Source: Carnobacterium_B sp045617425 (GTDB taxonomy: Bacteria > Bacillota > Bacilli > Lactobacillales > Carnobacteriaceae). Taken from it: a stretch of 64,000 nt of DNA. A model generated the notes under the pieces. That model was not told the origin of the DNA. It did not search any database and saw only the letters and a program-made list of their open reading frames with translations. Both the position numbers and the translations under genes were made by a program. Location of the stretch: positions 372,001 to 436,000 of the forward strand of contig NZ_JAZLIO010000009.1 of NCBI RefSeq assembly GCF_045617425.1, in the 5' to 3' direction. This document shows, one piece after another, positions 25,507 to 34,502 of this stretch. Positions within the stretch are counted from its first letter, which is position 1. The number at the start of each line of letters is the position of its first letter.

Positions 25507-26334
25507 ATGGAACAAGTAGAAGAGACCTTTTATTTTATAGACGATCAAATGATACCGACCGAACAAAATACTATATTTGACGAGCTAGAAGGAAAAAACA
25601 TTTATGAAGTTATTCGTGTTCAACAAGGTGTCCCTCTTTTTCTAGAAGATCATTTAGAACGTTTTAGAGCTTCAGCAGCAGCAACTGGTCTACACTTAAA
25701 AGATTCCGATACAGTCTTAACAAAGCGTATTTACCACTTGGTATCATTAAATCATGTTATTAATAAAAATATCAAAATTATTTTAAATGCCGAAAAAGGA
25801 TTATTGATTTTTTTCACGACGTCTATTTATCCTCCACAAGACTACTACCTCAATGGTATGCATACCACATTGTTAAAGTTAGAACGAACAGATCCTAATG
25901 TTAAAACATTGCGTAAAGACTACCAGCAAGTTGTTTTAGCTGAACGTAAAAAACAACTTGCTTATGAGGTATTGCTCGTTGATCAAACAGATCATGTGAC
26001 TGAAGGCAGTCGGTCAAATTTATTTATTGTAAAAAACAATAAATTATACACTTCTCCAGCTAAAAACGTTTTGCTGGGTATTGTTCGAAAAAAAACATTG
26101 GAACTGTGTACCAAATTAAATTTTGACGTTAGAGAAGATACGATTGCTGTTTCAAAACTCGCTGAAATTGATGGAGCCTTTATAACGGGCACAGGGAACA
26201 ACATCTTACCCATCAAATCAATTGGAGAAGTACCTTTACATTCTACAACCAACCCGATAATCAAAACGCTGTTGACCGAATATGCCGATCTAGTCGAAAC
26301 ATATATCATAGAACACCAAATTCCTCATTTTTAA
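25507..26334 (+). CDS. Aminotransferase class IV (PLP-dependent)
   Basis: A 275-residue fold-type IV PLP enzyme. The family features are visible: 'YEVIRVQQGVPLFLEDHLERF' near the N-terminus, a candidate catalytic Lys in 'NVKTLRKDYQQ', 'VTEGSRSNLFIV', and 'ITGTGNNILPI' near the C-terminus. Branched-chain aminotransferase, D-amino acid transaminase and aminodeoxychorismate lyase share this fold, and I cannot choose between them. No pab or ilv genes are nearby. It is a single-gene unit on the plus strand with AAGGGAG before the ATG and a strong shared terminator. Confidence 0.85.
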   Translation: MEQVEETFYFIDDQMIPTEQNTIFDELEGKNIYEVIRVQQGVPLFLEDHLERFRASAAATGLHLKDSDTVLTKRIYHLVSLNHVINKNIKIILNAEKGLLIFFTTSIYPPQDYYLNGMHTTLLKLERTDPNVKTLRKDYQQVVLAERKKQLAYEVLLVDQTDHVTEGSRSNLFIVKNNKLYTSPAKNVLLGIVRKKTLELCTKLNFDVREDTIAVSKLAEIDGAFITGTGNNILPIKSIGEVPLHSTTNPIIKTLLTEYADLVETYIIEHQIPHF

Positions 26335-26345
26335 ACCTCAAAAAA

Positions 26346-26396
26346 AGAAACAAAAAATCTGAAATCTAAAATGCGATTTCGGATTTTTTGTTTCTA
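26346..26396. terminator. Bidirectional terminator
   Basis: GAAACAAAAAATC(T)GAAATC pairs with GATTTC(G)GATTTTTTGTTTC over about 20 bp. It serves the convergent aminotransferase and Thr/Ser exporter genes. Confidence 0.85.
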
Positions 26397-26419
26397 ATAG
26401 GTTTATCAGGAAACGGTTT

Positions 26420-26878
26420 CTATTCTTTTTTCATTGATGTGGTTCGTTTTCCTTTTAAATATCGCGCTCTCTGGATTACTTTAAATAATGTGTCTATTGT
26501 AAAAATAGCCAAAGCAATCATCCCCGCTATTTGGATAGTATTTTGAAGATGTCCTTGTGCCAAATCAGTATTTCCTTGAATAAATTCATAGACCGTTAAG
26601 TACATTCCCGAACCTGGCACTAATGGAAAAAAACCCGGCAAGAAAAAAATGGTTACAGGAACTTTAAAAATACGTGAAAAAATATGCGATTGAGTAGAAA
26701 TTACTAATCCTGAGATGTAGGTTGACACAACAGATCCTAATGTTTCAAGACAAATCAGATAAACTCCCCAACCAATAGCTCCTACTATAGCTGTTGCAAA
26801 AATATGTTTTTTTGGCGATTCTAAGATAATTGCTGCTGCAGCGACTGCTAAAAAAGCTCCAATGACTTGGCTGATCAA
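26420..26878 (-). CDS. Threonine/serine exporter family protein, small subunit (YjjB/ThrE C-terminal type)
   Basis: A 152-residue membrane protein with about four or five helices, matching the C-terminal half of ThrE-type exporters. Motifs include 'FLPGFFPLVPGSGMYLTVYEFI'. It works with the larger subunit encoded just upstream; the two reading frames overlap by 4 bases (ATGA), so they are translationally coupled. The split arrangement is known as YjjP/YjjB in E. coli. The physiological substrate is inferred from family. Confidence 0.85.
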   Translation of the reverse strand: MISQVIGAFLAVAAAAIILESPKKHIFATAIVGAIGWGVYLICLETLGSVVSTYISGLVISTQSHIFSRIFKVPVTIFFLPGFFPLVPGSGMYLTVYEFIQGNTDLAQGHLQNTIQIAGMIALAIFTIDTLFKVIQRARYLKGKRTTSMKKE

Positions 26879-27639
26879 AATAGCACACCTCCAATAAGTA
26901 CTAGCCCTATCGCAACGCCTAAAGCAATTGATAGAGCTGTAACAAAGGCTTCTAAAGCTTTAGCACCACCAGACATGTAGTCTCCTTGTAAAGTATCTCG
27001 TATGGCATTTGTAATGGCCGTTCCTGGAACTAAAGGCATGATAGTACCCGTTATAACGACACTTATCATAAGTGTTGGGAAAATAAACATCTCCATTAAT
27101 CCAGCGCCCACAGATATCACAGCAGAAGATAAAACATTTCGAACAAAAGAGCCCATATCTAACTTCTTTTCGCCTTTTAAGATCAAGGCCAATAAAGCAC
27201 CATTTATTCCAGCAGCCAGTATTTCAAAAAGGCCACCACCTAAAAGTAAAGCAAATGCAGCAGCTAAAGCTGATGTAGCAATATCTTTATGGATAGACTT
27301 ATATTGTACTTTCCCAATAGTTTGCAAAGCTGTATACGCTTCTGAAATTGTGATTTCATCACTAGTCAATTGTCTCGAGATCGTATTTACACTGGCAATG
27401 TTATTTAAATTCGTATCACGCACCTTGATTCGATTCACTATCGTAATTGGATCTTCCAAGCTAGGATCATCTAGCGTAGCGACTAATCCAGTAGCAATGG
27501 CAAATGCTTCAGTTGTTTCAAATTTTGATGTTTTTAAAATATGGTTCATTGTATCCTCTACACGATAAGTTTCAGCGTTACTTTCTAGCATAATTTTCCC
27601 TGCTAATATGGCGACATCCATTAGTGTTTTGTAATCCAT
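26875..27639 (-). CDS. Threonine/serine exporter family protein, large subunit (YjjP/ThrE N-terminal type)
   Basis: An N-terminal cytoplasmic domain ('ILAGKIMLESNAETYRVEDTMNHIL', with the family's SGAET-like turn as SNAETYRVE) precedes about five membrane helices, including 'PLVPGTAITNAIRDTLQGDYMSG'. This is the DUF1212/ThrE pattern. ATG 27639 is chosen as start (254 residues); a longer in-frame version from 27705 adds 22 basic residues that the family lacks. It overlaps the small subunit by 4 bases. Confidence 0.85.
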   Translation of the reverse strand: MDYKTLMDVAILAGKIMLESNAETYRVEDTMNHILKTSKFETTEAFAIATGLVATLDDPSLEDPITIVNRIKVRDTNLNNIASVNTISRQLTSDEITISEAYTALQTIGKVQYKSIHKDIATSALAAAFALLLGGGLFEILAAGINGALLALILKGEKKLDMGSFVRNVLSSAVISVGAGLMEMFIFPTLMISVVITGTIMPLVPGTAITNAIRDTLQGDYMSGGAKALEAFVTALSIALGVAIGLVLIGGVLF

Positions 27640-27801
27640 TTTATCGTCTCTTCCTTTCCCACAATGGCTGACCGCTTTCTTTAACCTACAGCTTTCTTTG
27701 TACATGTAAATTTCAACTTAGTATAGCATAATTTATGAACTTATTAGAACTGTTCATTCCATTTTTACTTCTTTTTACTAAGACCTTTTTAATTTTATAA
27801 T

Positions 27802-27832
27802 AAAAAAACAGAACAGAAAATTCTGCCCTGTA
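27802..27832 (-). terminator. Terminator after gntK
   Basis: On the minus strand ACAG(GG)CAGAA pairs with TTCTG(TT)CTGT and is followed by TTTTTTT. Confidence 0.75.
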
Positions 27833-27842
27833 AAAAAATTTA

Positions 27843-29402
27843 CTAGTTAAGATACTGTTCTTCATTCAACATTCCACGAACTTTTGTCATTTCTTTTGTT
27901 AATTTTTGATACACAAGAATAATTTTTTGGTAGTCTATCGCTGTTTGTTCGTTATACTGTATGCTAATTTTTGATTCAACTGTAGTTTCTATGCGCTCTT
28001 TCTCCTCATGGCTAACTACCGTTTCAATCGTTTCTTCCGTTCCTTTACCAATCAAGATTGCACCTAAACAAGAGCTCTCGAAACTAGTTGGCTGTTGCAT
28101 AGTTCTTCCGAATATATCTGCTATCATTTGTTTCCAGAGTGGAGAATTTAAAAAACCTCCTGTTACATTTATAGTTTTAGATGGACCTCCAACATCTTGA
28201 ATAATTTGCCAAACATCGTAAAGATTAAATAGTACGCCTTCCATAGCTGCACGTACCATATGTCCAGTAGTGTGCCTAGAAGCCAATCCGATAAAGCTGC
28301 CCGTAGCTTCCGATTCCCATAAAGGGGCACGCTCGCCGTTTAAATAAGGTAAAAAGAATAAGCCTTCTGCACCAGGTTTTATTATTTCAGCAAATCGATT
28401 AAGCTTTTCTAGTCTTGTTTCGATACCATTGTCCATTATTTTGCTGCCTTCAGGGTAAAGAATTGATGTCAGCCATGACATGACATTTCCTCCATTGTTT
28501 ACGGCCCCGCCGATAACCCAACGGTCTTTCGACAAATAGTAACAAAAGGTTCTACCCTCTGCATCCAATACAATATGATTGGTAACCATTCGAATAGCTC
28601 CACTAGTACCAATTGTAATCGCCGTTTCCCCAGGATCCATTGCCCCAACACCAAGGTTCGATAAACAACCGTCACTGGCACCAATGACCAAGTCCGTTGT
28701 AGAATCAATAGCCATTTCTTCAGCATAACGTTCTTGAATTTTATTCCATCTATAGGAAACATCTACAGGTTCAGATAAAAGTGACTCCTCAATACCAAGA
28801 AGTTTCAGGATATCTTTATCCCATGATAATTCATGAATATTGAATAATCCTGTTGCTGAAGCAATCGAGTAATCAATTTTGTATTCTCCAGTCAAATGAA
28901 ATAAGATATATTCTTTGATTCCAATAATCCTCTTAGCTTTTTTTAAAATAGCAGGATGATACTCTTTCAGCCACAAAATTTTGCTGAATGGGCTCATAGA
29001 GTGAACTGGAGTGCCAGTTTTTTTATATAAGTCTTTCCAGTCCGCTGTTTGTTTTAAGTGAGCAACTAGATCTGCTGGACGATTATCAGCCCAAATGATG
29101 CAGTTGGTCAACAATTCATCTTGTTCATCTACGACAATAACACTGTGCATAGCACTTGAAAAAGAGATGAAATCAATTAGATGGCTGATTCCTTTATCTT
29201 TTTCCATTAATGTATGTATAACTGAAAGTACAGCTTGAAAAATCACTTTTGGATCTTGTTCGGCCATGCCTACTTCAGTTTGATGAATAGAATACCCTAC
29301 ATAAGTACTATCTATTACTTGAAGATCTTCTTGGTATAAGACGGCTTTTGTGCTTGTTGTACCAATATCTACTCCAATTGTATACCTTTGCTGCTTGACC
29401 AT
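27843..29402 (-). CDS. gntK: Gluconokinase (FGGY family)
   Basis: The enzyme phosphorylates gluconate to 6-phosphogluconate. The FGGY carbohydrate kinase fold is clear: 'GVDIGTTSTKAVLY' at the N-terminus, 'ISFSSAMHSVI', 'GASDGCLSNLGVGAMDPGE', 'TIGTSGAIR', and 'SFESSCLGAILIG' near the C-terminus. Several blocks are close to Bacillus subtilis GntK, which favours gluconate over xylulose. Length is 519. No gluconate permease or 6-phosphogluconate dehydrogenase is adjacent. It follows the GH4 gene but a terminator separates them, and it has its own candidate promoter. Confidence 0.88.
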   Translation of the reverse strand: MVKQQRYTIGVDIGTTSTKAVLYQEDLQVIDSTYVGYSIHQTEVGMAEQDPKVIFQAVLSVIHTLMEKDKGISHLIDFISFSSAMHSVIVVDEQDELLTNCIIWADNRPADLVAHLKQTADWKDLYKKTGTPVHSMSPFSKILWLKEYHPAILKKAKRIIGIKEYILFHLTGEYKIDYSIASATGLFNIHELSWDKDILKLLGIEESLLSEPVDVSYRWNKIQERYAEEMAIDSTTDLVIGASDGCLSNLGVGAMDPGETAITIGTSGAIRMVTNHIVLDAEGRTFCYYLSKDRWVIGGAVNNGGNVMSWLTSILYPEGSKIMDNGIETRLEKLNRFAEIIKPGAEGLFFLPYLNGERAPLWESEATGSFIGLASRHTTGHMVRAAMEGVLFNLYDVWQIIQDVGGPSKTINVTGGFLNSPLWKQMIADIFGRTMQQPTSFESSCLGAILIGKGTEETIETVVSHEEKERIETTVESKISIQYNEQTAIDYQKIILVYQKLTKEMTKVRGMLNEEQYLN

Positions 29403-29496
29403 TTACTAATCCCCTTTGTATTAAACCGAATATCTCCAAATTCGTTGCGTATTCATGCGTCTATTTTTCTTCAAGATAAAAATATTCTCACCTATA

Positions 29497-29525
29497 ATCA
29501 TGGCGTTTGACGATAATTTTGTCAA
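29497..29525 (-). promoter_or_regulatory. Candidate promoter of gntK
   Basis: On the minus strand a perfect -35 TTGACA (29525-29520) is followed after 17 bases by CATGAT (29502-29497), a weak -10. TTGAC...GTCAA forms an inverted repeat over the -35. Confidence 0.4.
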
Positions 29526-29587
29526 CTTTTTTATAAAGAAAACAAGTCTATTAAAACACTGGATTTCCAGTCCATTTTTCATCATAT

Positions 29588-29635
29588 AAAAAAGCAAGAA
29601 AGGTGAATGCAGGTCCCTTTTCTTGCTTTTTTTTT
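29588..29635 (-). terminator. Terminator after GH4 gene
   Basis: AAGCAAGAAA and TTTCTTGCTT arms (with inner GG/CC) are flanked by T-runs on both strands. It ends the maltose-6-phosphate operon. Confidence 0.85.
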
Positions 29636-29647
29636 GTTAAACACTTT

Positions 29648-30976
29648 TTAGTTTAAATCTGGCCAGAACCCTTTATTCGCTACAATTAAATCATCCAATA
29701 GATTTTTAGCCACTTCTACATTTGGAACGATTTTGGATAGACTTAACGCTTGCCATAATTTTTGGTAACTTCCTTCTATATAGGCTTCTACGACCATTTT
29801 TTCAGCTGTAACTTGTTGCAGCATCAATGCTCTCTCAAAATTCGGAATTTTCCCTTGAGCTAATGGTTCTGGACCATCGCTGCCCACAATACAAGGAACT
29901 TCTACCATAGCGTCATCATCAAAGTTCGCAATGGCGCCATTATTTTCGACGATCAGTAACATCCGTTCATGTGTATTGAAGGCAATCGCACGAGCTAAAT
30001 CAACGATAAAGGAAGCGTGGCTGTCAATGTGGAAACCGCTGTTTTCAGCAGTCCCTTTTTCAATAATTCCTTTAGCAGCTGTAAACACTTCTTTTTCACG
30101 TCCAGCCATAACTTCATTTGCTCGAGTAAATTCTGGATTTGAGTGAGCAACTTCATAATCCGGATAGAAGTAGTATTTCAAATACGTATTTGGTAAGAAA
30201 CGTGGTTCAATCGCCAATAGATCTTTTGCTTTTTTATGAGTGGCTTGCCAACTTTCGTCCATGTGTTGCGTATCCACTTCTACTTGAGTCAAGTAACCAT
30301 TCTCAGCAACGTATTTTTTGATTTCATCTAAATATTCATGACCAGTGGCGATATCTTTTACACTAGTCCACCAACCAAAGTGATTTAATCCAAAGTAACG
30401 AACTTCTAATTCATCAGGTGTTTTGCCAATGATTTGAGACATTCTTCTCAACGTTCCAACAGGCATATCACAAATATTCAATACTTTTGAATTTGGACGC
30501 ATCACACGGCAAGCTTCCGCTACGATTGCAGCTGGATTTGAATAGTTTAACATCCAAGCATCCGGAGAGTATTCTTCCATATAATCGATGATTTCCATCA
30601 TTCCCGTAATACTGCGCATTCCATAAGCAATCCCGCCTGGTCCACAAGTTTCTTGACCAACAATCCCATATTTTAAAGGAATTTTTTCATCTTGTTCTCT
30701 CATGGCGTATTTCCCAACACGAATATGTGCCATAACAAAATCCACATCTGTAAAGGCTGTTTCAGGATCTGTTGTGTGTGAAAACTTCACTTGTGGAGCT
30801 TGTTCTTTTAAGAGAATTTCTAATGCATCGCCTAAAATACTTTGTCTTTCACCGTCATTATCGTATAGTTTCAATTCTTTAATGGGGAAACGATCCATGT
30901 TATCCAATAGCATCATAACAATTCCTGGCGTAAACGTACTTCCGCCTCCTGCAATTACGATTGAAAATTTTTTCAT
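29648..30976 (-). CDS. glvA: 6-phospho-alpha-glucosidase (maltose-6'-phosphate glucosidase, GH4)
   Basis: This cytoplasmic GH4 enzyme splits maltose-6'-phosphate; the family uses NAD+ and a divalent metal. The NAD-binding start 'FSIVIAGGGSTFTPG', 'AHIRVGKYAMR', 'GQETCGPGGIAYGMRS', 'LNYSNPAAIVAEA', 'NICDMPVG' (metal-ligand Cys) and 'GLNHFGWW' (His) follow B. subtilis GlvA closely. ATG 30976 follows a GAAGGGAAG site by about 9 bases; it gives 442 residues. A longer start at 31018 would overlap the PTS gene. Third gene after the regulator and EIIBC. Confidence 0.95.
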   Translation of the reverse strand: MKKFSIVIAGGGSTFTPGIVMMLLDNMDRFPIKELKLYDNDGERQSILGDALEILLKEQAPQVKFSHTTDPETAFTDVDFVMAHIRVGKYAMREQDEKIPLKYGIVGQETCGPGGIAYGMRSITGMMEIIDYMEEYSPDAWMLNYSNPAAIVAEACRVMRPNSKVLNICDMPVGTLRRMSQIIGKTPDELEVRYFGLNHFGWWTSVKDIATGHEYLDEIKKYVAENGYLTQVEVDTQHMDESWQATHKKAKDLLAIEPRFLPNTYLKYYFYPDYEVAHSNPEFTRANEVMAGREKEVFTAAKGIIEKGTAENSGFHIDSHASFIVDLARAIAFNTHERMLLIVENNGAIANFDDDAMVEVPCIVGSDGPEPLAQGKIPNFERALMLQQVTAEKMVVEAYIEGSYQKLWQALSLSKIVPNVEVAKNLLDDLIVANKGFWPDLN

Positions 30977-31010
30977 TTTTAATGACTTCCCTTCATTTTG
31001 TCTACTTGGT

Positions 31011-32615
31011 TTACTCATCTGATTCTCTACCTAAATACTGATCGACAGCTTTTCTAACGCTATTAACTTGCAATCCGTAAACAACGTGAACATTCTGGTC
31101 TTTGATGATGACTCCGCTTGCTCCTGTATCATTTTTCAACGCTAATTCATCAACTTTATCTGGCTTATGCAAGGTTAATCTCAATCGTGTGTAACAATTG
31201 GTTACAGTATTGATATTTTCTGGTCCTCCTAAAGCTGCAACAATCGTACTTGCTAAACCCTTTTCTTCTTGAGGTACGCCTTCTTTAGCAGGTACATTTT
31301 TAGTTTTACTTTCATTGTACTCATTCTTAGAATAAAGTTTTGTTTCCTGACCAGTATCTTCACGACCGATTGTTTTATATTTGAATGTTGTGATCAAGAA
31401 ACGGAAAGTAAAGTAGTAGATAGCGAAGAATACAAGTCCTACTAAGATATACATTGGCCATCCGGTTTTTTCAATTCCCAAAGGCACATTGTACAATAGG
31501 AAATCAATAAAACCATTTGGTCCGATAGCTCGGACACTTAATAAGTTCAATACAACCATACTTAATCCACTTAATACTGCATGGACAACGAATAACAACG
31601 GTGCTACAAACATAAATGAAAATTCGATAGGCTCTGTTACTCCTGCTACAAATGACGTCACTACCGCAGGAATTAAAATAGCTTTTGCTTTGTTTTTATT
31701 TTCAGGACTTGCTGTTTGGTACATCGCTAGACAAGCACCAATTAAACCGAACATTTTAGAAATTCCACGTGCATCCCAGATCACACTTGGGGATAAGATA
31801 CTGACATTAGGATCTGCAATCTCAGCGAAGTAGATGTTTCTAGCTCCTTCGAAAATTTGTCCGCCTACCTCTTGAATACCTCCTAGTGAAGTATATAAGA
31901 AAGGTGTATAAACTAAGTGATGTAGTCCGGTTGGAATCAATAATCGTTCTAACATTCCATATAAGAAGATTCCAAAATTCCCACTTTGATTGATCAATGT
32001 TCCTAAACTATTGATACCACTTTGGAAAAATGGCCAAATATAAGTGAATGCAATAGCCAATAATACAACCACTGGGATCAATAGAATAAATACAAAACGA
32101 GTACCCCCATAAATCTGGAATGCATTATTAAATTCTTTCTCACAAAATTTATTGTGTACAATGGCTGTTACTACACCTAATATAATACCAAGAAAAACGC
32201 CCATATCCAGAACTTGAACACCCAATACCATCGTTTGTCCCGTTCCTTGTAAAGATTCTCCTTCGAATAATAATCCGCTGATTTCCATAAATTTGTTCAT
32301 TGCGTTAATAAAGACTAAGTAACCTAAAACTGCTGTAAATCCAGCCTCCGATTTTTTCTTGTTTGCTAGCCCTACTGCTAGACCCATACAAAAAATTAAA
32401 CCTAAATTATTTAAAATGGATACTAAAGAACCGGATAAAATTGTTCCAAATCCCATGGTAATTGGATTATTCAAAAAGGGAACGGTTTCAATTAGCTTTG
32501 CATTTGTAAATAGATTACCGATTGCAATTAAAATCCCTGCAATGGGTAAAATTAATACTGGAATAAACATTGCTTTAGAAAAACGTTGCATACCATCCAT
32601 TAATTTCTCTTTCAT
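31011..32615 (-). CDS. PTS alpha-glucoside (maltose) transporter subunit EIIBC
   Basis: Transports and phosphorylates maltose-type sugars. The N-terminal EIIC domain (about residues 1-430, ten or so helices, starting 'MQRFSKAMFIPVLILPIAGILIAIGN') is followed by a linker and a C-terminal EIIB domain whose phospho-Cys is in 'TNCYTRLRLTLHKPDKVDE'. There is no EIIA domain, so a shared glucose-type EIIA elsewhere is needed. Similar to B. subtilis GlvC. Start 32615 follows GGAGG by about 8 bases; 534 residues. Confidence 0.92.
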   Translation of the reverse strand: MKEKLMDGMQRFSKAMFIPVLILPIAGILIAIGNLFTNAKLIETVPFLNNPITMGFGTILSGSLVSILNNLGLIFCMGLAVGLANKKKSEAGFTAVLGYLVFINAMNKFMEISGLLFEGESLQGTGQTMVLGVQVLDMGVFLGIILGVVTAIVHNKFCEKEFNNAFQIYGGTRFVFILLIPVVVLLAIAFTYIWPFFQSGINSLGTLINQSGNFGIFLYGMLERLLIPTGLHHLVYTPFLYTSLGGIQEVGGQIFEGARNIYFAEIADPNVSILSPSVIWDARGISKMFGLIGACLAMYQTASPENKNKAKAILIPAVVTSFVAGVTEPIEFSFMFVAPLLFVVHAVLSGLSMVVLNLLSVRAIGPNGFIDFLLYNVPLGIEKTGWPMYILVGLVFFAIYYFTFRFLITTFKYKTIGREDTGQETKLYSKNEYNESKTKNVPAKEGVPQEEKGLASTIVAALGGPENINTVTNCYTRLRLTLHKPDKVDELALKNDTGASGVIIKDQNVHVVYGLQVNSVRKAVDQYLGRESDE

Positions 32616-32671
32616 ACCTCTTGCCTCCAACTTTTTATTGTTTCGTTTCTTTTAATAAATTTAGTTTATCT

Positions 32672-32685
32672 TGAAAACGTTTTAT
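32672..32685. promoter_or_regulatory. Candidate cre site (CcpA) before maltose PTS gene
   Basis: TGAAAACGTTTTAT matches the core of the cre consensus (TGNAANCGNWNNCA) except at the last two positions. It is 57 bases upstream of the EIIBC start, in a promoter-like AT-rich region. Confidence 0.5.
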
Positions 32686-32705
32686 TGTATAGCTTTTTAG
32701 GTACA

Positions 32706-32740
32706 TAAAAAACGTGTTTCGCACTTTAGAAACACGTTTC
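32706..32740 (-). terminator. Terminator after rpiR-type regulator
   Basis: AAACGTGTTTC and GAAACACGTTT are perfect 11-base arms; on the minus strand a TTTTTT run follows. It separates the regulator from the PTS gene, so the latter needs its own promoter. Confidence 0.85.
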
Positions 32741-33509
32741 ACTCATTCCCCATTTTCTTTTGCAATTCCTCAAGATAATTTTTGAAAATAAATTCTACTA
32801 ACATCAATAGTCTAGGAAAAAAACTATTTGGTAACATATTGCGATCATCCAGTTTATTATTGTCGTTAATTTTAAAGTTCAAATCAGATAGTTCTGCTGC
32901 TCGATTGCTTGTCTCCTTTGTAAACGTGATCGTAAAAATCCCTTGATCTTTTGCTACCAGTAGTTTATCAATTACTTGTTGCGTTTCCCCAGATTTTGAG
33001 ATCACAATAAAAGCACCAATATCTTCTAGATTATTTTCAAATACGCCTATTGAGTCTGTCCCAGTTGCGATAACTGTTTTTTTACCTAATACCAACAATT
33101 TTTTGTACAAATACTCTGCTGCTATTGCCGAAAAACCCGTTGCATAAATAAAAATGTATTTTTGTTTTAAATACAAAACCTGTTGAATAAACTGGTTGAT
33201 ATCTTCCCTACTATTTTCTTTAAAAAAATCTTTCTGACTAATACGTAAAAAATCTTCATCATTGTCTACAGAGTGATCATCTGTTTGTTTTACCATTGGT
33301 AACAATTGGTAATACAAATCAATAAAACCCGTGTAGCCCATTTTTTTGGATAGCCGAATAATGGTTGAAGGAGAGGTGAAGTTGTCTTTAGCAATCTCAC
33401 GTACACCTCGTTCTAACACATCATCGATATTCTCAATAATATAATGCAAAATTTTTATATCCAATTCGGATAAATTTTTCCCTTGAATCAACTTACTGAT
33501 ATCATTCAC
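32739..33509 (-). CDS. RpiR/MurR family transcriptional regulator (GlvR-like)
   Basis: A 256-residue regulator. The N-terminal HTH ('GVREIAKDNFTSPSTIIRLSKKMGYTGFIDLYYQL', about residues 35-70) is followed by a SIS sugar-phosphate-binding domain ('IFIYATGFSAIAAEYLYKKLLVLGKKTV' and 'FIVISKSGETQQVIDKL'). Proteins of this type near GlvA/GlvC activate the maltose genes when bound to a sugar phosphate. Position directly upstream of the EIIBC-GH4 pair supports that; it is preceded by the SGNH gene by 27 bases. Confidence 0.88.
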   Translation of the reverse strand: MNDISKLIQGKNLSELDIKILHYIIENIDDVLERGVREIAKDNFTSPSTIIRLSKKMGYTGFIDLYYQLLPMVKQTDDHSVDNDEDFLRISQKDFFKENSREDINQFIQQVLYLKQKYIFIYATGFSAIAAEYLYKKLLVLGKKTVIATGTDSIGVFENNLEDIGAFIVISKSGETQQVIDKLLVAKDQGIFTITFTKETSNRAAELSDLNFKINDNNKLDDRNMLPNSFFPRLLMLVEFIFKNYLEELQKKMGNE

Positions 33510-33536
33510 TTGTCTTCACTCCTGTCTATAAGGTCA

Positions 33537-34175
33537 TCAATCATTTTCTATTGTATCAAGCCATATTCTTGCAATCAGCTCGTGACCTTTTTTTGTAGGA
33601 TGCACCCCATCTTCTCCTGTTAGTAAAGCAAAACCTTGTTTGATTCCATTAGCATTCATTAAGCCATCTAATGGAATTAAATCAGCTTGAAATTCATAAG
33701 CAAGTTTGCGGACCACTTGAATGCGCGGATCTAAATCGCTACGCCACATTTCACGATCAGTTGGATATGGCAGGACAAAAGGCTCCATTAAACTAATTTG
33801 ACGAACAGAACTTTCTACCAATGATGTCAATAAAGTGCGGTATTGCTGCTCAAATTGCAGCAGATTTTCTTGACTGCCAAACTGATCTTGTCCCACCGTA
33901 TGCCATGTATCATTGATTCCAATCAAAATAGATACAACCGTTGGATTTAAAGAAAGACAATCCACTTCCCAGCGATCAGCCATGTCATTCAACTTATCTC
34001 CTCCAACTCCTCGATTAGAAAAAGTCAGCTCTAATTCGGCATACTGTTCCTTTAAAGCAGTTGCTATCATTAGAGGATAGCCTTGGCCTAAATCTGCAGC
34101 ATTCATTCTATCACGGCCAACATCTGTAACGCTATCCCCGATGAATAAAATATGGTCTTTAGAGTTCAATAACAT
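33537..34175 (-). CDS. SGNH/GDSL family hydrolase (esterase)
   Basis: A cytoplasmic esterase of 212 residues with no signal peptide. The SGNH blocks are present in order: GDSV with the nucleophile Ser15, 'NRGVGGDKL' (Gly), 'LIGINDTWH' (Asn) and 'DGVHPTKKGHELIA' (Asp/His). Enzymes of this type in sugar operons often deacetylate carbohydrates. It is the first gene of the maltose-6-phosphate island, 27 bases before the RpiR gene. Substrate is not known. Confidence 0.85.
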   Translation of the reverse strand: MLLNSKDHILFIGDSVTDVGRDRMNAADLGQGYPLMIATALKEQYAELELTFSNRGVGGDKLNDMADRWEVDCLSLNPTVVSILIGINDTWHTVGQDQFGSQENLLQFEQQYRTLLTSLVESSVRQISLMEPFVLPYPTDREMWRSDLDPRIQVVRKLAYEFQADLIPLDGLMNANGIKQGFALLTGEDGVHPTKKGHELIARIWLDTIEND

Positions 34176-34502
34176 AATTACGCTTCATTCCCTTCATTTA
34201 AATCTATTATTTGTCCTGGAATTTGTAACCGCATCCAATTCTATATACAATATTCTTAAATTAATGTCTAATTTATAGCTTTAGTTTACCTTTATTCTTT
34301 TAATCCAGCAATTCAAATTTCAATATTCAGCTTATAAAATGTAAAATCATAGCACTCTATTTTAATTATAAAATCATTAAAATAGCTTTTTACGCTTTTC
34401 TTTGTTACAATACATGATAAGGGTTTTAAAATCACTTTTCTAGTTTAACTAGTTAGGTTAACTCAAAACACTCATCACCATAGTTTGAAAGGGGAAAATA
34501 AT
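34176..34502. other. Divergent intergenic region between SGNH gene and L25 gene
   Basis: This 327-base gap is very AT-rich and holds no open frame I can support. It carries the divergent promoters of the SGNH-rpiR unit (-) and the L25 gene (+). On the plus side TGTTACAAT (34403-34411) is an extended -10 without a clear -35. An AGTTTAACTAGTTAGGTTAACT block (34442-34463) contains imperfect inverted repeats of unknown meaning. Confidence 0.5.

Noticed and set aside
27002..27568. Plus-strand open frame of 188 codons
   Set aside because: Antisense shadow of the Thr/Ser exporter large subunit.
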